A stretch of 64,000 nucleotides of DNA, taken from NCBI RefSeq assembly GCF_009870125.1, contig NC_046679.1, positions 1,984,001 through 2,048,000 on the forward strand. The letters run 5' to 3'. The notes beneath the pieces are model-generated. The model saw nothing but the letters and a program-made list of their open reading frames with translations, ran no database searches and was not told the origin of the DNA. Shown here piece by piece: positions 60,600 to 64,000 of this stretch. The DNA is from Drosophila pseudoobscura (Eukaryota > Arthropoda > Insecta > Diptera > Drosophilidae). The translations under genes were made by a program, and so were the position numbers. The stretch's first letter is position 1; each line of letters starts with the position of its first letter.

Positions 60600-63559
60600 C
60601 TCGTACGGAGCTCCCCTGGGTGGCCTGGCCACTTGTAAAGTGTTTTCGCTGCGGCCAAATATGCAAATTAGCTGAACATCGTCACTGAGGCTGACAACTC
60701 TGTCTCCGCCTCACTCACACCGTCGCGACGGCCAACAAAAGCTGAAACATGTCCATTATGTCGTCGGTTTGGCTGGCTCTCTTCATGCTTGAGCTGCCCC
60801 TACAGCCGGCAGGGCTGCCGATTGCGTCCGGGGGGAAGCAAAGGGCGGTGGTGCAGCGGCGGTGGAGCTGGCGGCATAGGCCCATGCAAACAATACAGTG
60901 CGCGCACCACACAGTGGCACAATCATAATGATGAACGACTGCCAAGGCAACATTCGGATGGTGCGGCATGGCAACAACAATGGAGATGAAATCAACAAAT
61001 AAATAAAGAAAAAAACCATAACGAGAAATGTAAATCAATCACTCGAGGCGTAGGGGATTCTCGATGCCCTGTAACTGAATGGAAGCCTATTTTGATAAAT
61101 TCTTTTGGCCAGTATATGCCTATAGGCCTATAACCATGAGGAATCATTTGATCCCTGAATTATTACTACTTCATAGATCTAATCCATGTTAAATCCATCG
61201 AAATGAGTTCGTTATTAACTGAAGTTCTAGAACACATGTAATATTTTACAGGGTATTGCCCATGAATGATGGCTGGGGCCCCTGGAAATTGTTATATCAA
61301 TCGAAGAAAGAGATGATCTTGGATCTGAACCCTTGGATCGCTGGGTGTGCTTGTGTGTAATAAGTAGCCGATGGCTGACCATCTTCAACAGGGCCGCCCA
61401 GAGTGGAGGAAAGTTGAAATCACCTCGGGATCATTGCTACTTTACTTAACTCTTGCTGCTGCTTCTGGTGCTGCTGTTGCTGCTGCTGGCGATGGTCATG
61501 TGTGTGCCACATATCGCTGTGCTCTTTTGATGACTCCGACGGACGGACGGGTGGACGGACGGACTCAAGTGGTCAACTGCTTCTGAATCGTTGAGAGCGA
61601 AAGATGGAGGGGCGAGGAGAGGTGAGTCGGTAACAAAAGAAAAGTGCCTTAAAATGTTGACAAATATTTAACATGCATTGGCCGCAAAATTATTTGATCA
61701 AGACCACCGAAAAAATATACAAAGAAAGATCTTTTCCTGTGGTATGTTCGGATCCATCCAAAAAACAAAAACTCAAAAAACCCAAAAAACAAACAACAAG
61801 CACAACGAAAAAATTGTACAAAATTAAAAAATGAAACTTGAAGACATGCGGCTAATGAGATTTCCTTGCGTCATTGCCTCATTCATTCATTTCGATTGCG
61901 ATTTGTTTGCTTTATGTTTTTGTTTTCTGTCTGTGGTTGTTGCTGTTGTTGGTGTTGTTGGTGTTGTTGTTGCGGCTGTTGTGTGGTTGTTGCTGCCGCG
62001 CATTGAACAGTTGAACTTGTGTTTAGGTTTTGGTTTTTGTGCGGCGACCAAAGCCAATATTTGAGCAATCATGGCTAGAGTCGACAAGGCGCTGAATTGT
62101 CTCTAGTTCTGGCAAGGTCTTTCTCTCTCCCATGTCCAGAGCTGGAGCCAGAGCCAGAGCCAGGGCCAACCCCAACGCCAGTTCCTTTTGGAACTGTCAG
62201 CGGCAGCAGACCTTGGAACAATGCAACCATCGGCGGCGGCGGCGTCGGCGGCGGCTTTGCCACTCCACCGCTCAGGGTGGACAGGGAGAGGGTCGAAAAA
62301 AGTTAATTTAATTTCAAGTGTGTGCAACAATTGTCGGTCTACGCTTATCCTTTTCAGTTGACTCACTCAACAATGACAATCAGACTCCCAGATACAGATA
62401 CACAGACCCAGAGACACCCTCCATCCTCCTTCGCGTGGATGATTGTCGGCTGTTGGCTGTTGGCTGGTTTTGCATATTGTTTTACAAGACCAATGGCTTT
62501 CTTAGTCGCAGGCCATGGAATTTTCTTCGACTTATCTTTGACATGAAGAAAATCTCATTAAATAACTTCCTGCGCTTTCAAGTCCTGTCCCCGAGTCCTG
62601 CCAGCATCCTGTGTGTGACCCTCTCTCGCTCTGCCCTTGGATACAAGCTGAAACTTTGAACTCTCATGTATTCGGATTCGTTCAGCGAGGCATGAAATTA
62701 CATTTTCCCTGGTAGGTAGTGGGTGGTGGCACTGGTGTTGGTGGGCGGGCGTCTCTCGCTTTTTCTTGGAAATCACACAGCAAGAGAAGCAAAAAGAAAG
62801 AAAAACACACAAACCGGAAACTCATGGAAACGTGAAATTTTGTTAAAAGTTCACGGAAACTTTGTGTGCTTGCTTTTCCCTGGCTGCCATTTTGTCAGCA
62901 GCAAAATCTCTGCTCGCAAGTTGCTAGAATTGTCTTGTGTCATAGGCAGATACTATACAGAGTCATGATATCATGACTACACACACATCTCCCTAATCGA
63001 ATTTGCTAAACAAATGTATTCTCAGCCTTTGTGCAATATATCCTCTCATATGACACACGCCAAAAAGTACTACAATGATTCCTTTGGAATTCGGCACCAA
63101 CCAAATATCATTGCAATCCCGAACCCAACTTCCCCATTCCGAATTCCAGCCGGAAACTCAAATTTCAAACAATTGCCGTGGCACAAAAAAGTGGCTCAAG
63201 AAACAGGACAATTTATACAATATTGCGAATTCCGGCAGCAAATCATCCGACACCCGATTATGGGATCGTTAGCTGCAGTTTCCCAATCCCAATCCCATCT
63301 CCATCACCATTTCGTTCATATTTCGATTCCCAGATAAGAAATTTGAGCTGGCCACAACACTCCGACACATTCGCAGCTCCGGAGCAGCGCCACTCCCTGA
63401 CTTTGGCCATTGACACGCTTGGGGTGTGAGCAGTGAGCTCTCGATACGGTGAAGCGTTCAATATGGTAGAGTATTCAATTGTGAACCAGTCATGTAACGC
63501 AGGGAAATCTTTCAACCCACAGAACCTCATAGACCCAAAGCATCAGTGATTCAGTCGCC

Positions 63560-64000
63560 ATGAAGATATCTGCGATTGTTCATTCTTTCGGGCCTCTACT
63601 GTCTGTATATTTGGTATAATTTTACTAATAACTTGACAAAAAAGAACATAATGGCAGAGCCGAGTTTCAGGCAAGAAATGGAGACCGAAAGTGAGAGCCC
63701 CGATGCGATGCTAATCATAGCCATTGTTTGGGTATAAACACTGTTTCCGATTGCGACCTACCCGACTATTACCTCGCCGGGCGGACTGGAATCCCATGCT
63801 TCTGCTGACAACCCTGTTATCTAACCCTCAGTTAAGGGCCGTACCTTCGTTGAATTATAATAGTACATAGTTGGAAATGTGCTACGCCCCTTTGACAGCG
63901 TCGGGTGGAGGCAACTGTTATTAGTTGAATGCTTGCATATGCCGCCTAGGGTCGTCGGGTCGGGGCGCGTGGTTCCCAGCGAACCATCGGGTTTACGCTC
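63560..64000. other. Unexplained sequence at the window end, possible transposon edge
   Basis: The last ~400 bases lack the microsatellite texture of the preceding region and become GC-rich after 63740 (for example GGGTCGTCGGGTCGGGGCGC near 63947). The stem GGTTC...GAACC at 63972-63986 is a small hairpin. I see no open frame or family match. A transposon terminus or the start of another gene are both possible. Confidence 0.3.

Overview
The window is eukaryotic DNA from a Drosophila, most likely of the obscura group. Introns are short with GT..AG borders, several promoters are TATA or DRE type, and every recognisable gene is a fly orthologue. From memory, these genes sit together on chromosome arm 3R near 99B of D. 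melanogaster (Muller element E). The obscura-group assignment rests weakly on a Trim/Bilbo-like LOA-clade LINE and overall feel; nothing seen is diagnostic. Splice sites were read by eye. Wherever a complete chain was built, exon lengths sum to a multiple of three.

Layout. 0-13 kb is dense with housekeeping genes: gatA (-) with NP15.6 (+) nested in its last intron, P5cr (+), Prp18 (-), Wdr24 (+), Gnpnat (-), CIA30 (-) and an SDR gene, CG7601 (+). Several are head-to-head pairs with gaps of 200-540 bp. 13-16.6 kb is AT-rich, microsatellite-rich and non-coding, with a Tc1-type MITE. 16.6-22 kb is kuzbanian-like (Kul, -), a large ADAM metalloprotease. 23.5-29.2 kb holds small genes: a UPF0449-like coiled-coil protein, a CAP/antigen-5 protein, Naa40, Pcd, a short secreted peptide and a Pro/Tyr-rich secreted protein.

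31-34.2 kb is the oddest part. It has a broken LINE ORF1 directly abutting a degenerate piece of the Wnt co-receptor arrow (LRP5/6), a gene I expect on another chromosome arm. Two divergent dCTCF-like sites lie between this and the odorant-binding pair Obp99b (+) / Obp99d (-). From 35.9 to 54.3 kb I find no gene, only microsatellites, AT-rich islands and a pogo-type MITE. dmrt99B (-) follows at 54.3-57.6 kb. Its upstream region fills the rest of the window; the last ~0.4 kb is unexplained sequence that could be a transposon edge.

Functions. Four genes are mitochondrial: gatA (Gln-tRNA formation), NP15.6 and CIA30 (complex I subunit and assembly factor) and P5cr (proline synthesis). Wdr24 belongs to the GATOR2 amino-acid sensing complex. 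Kul and dmrt99B are developmental genes, and the long empty flanks of dmrt99B suit a gene with complex regulation. I found no rRNA, tRNA, CRISPR array or multi-gene system.
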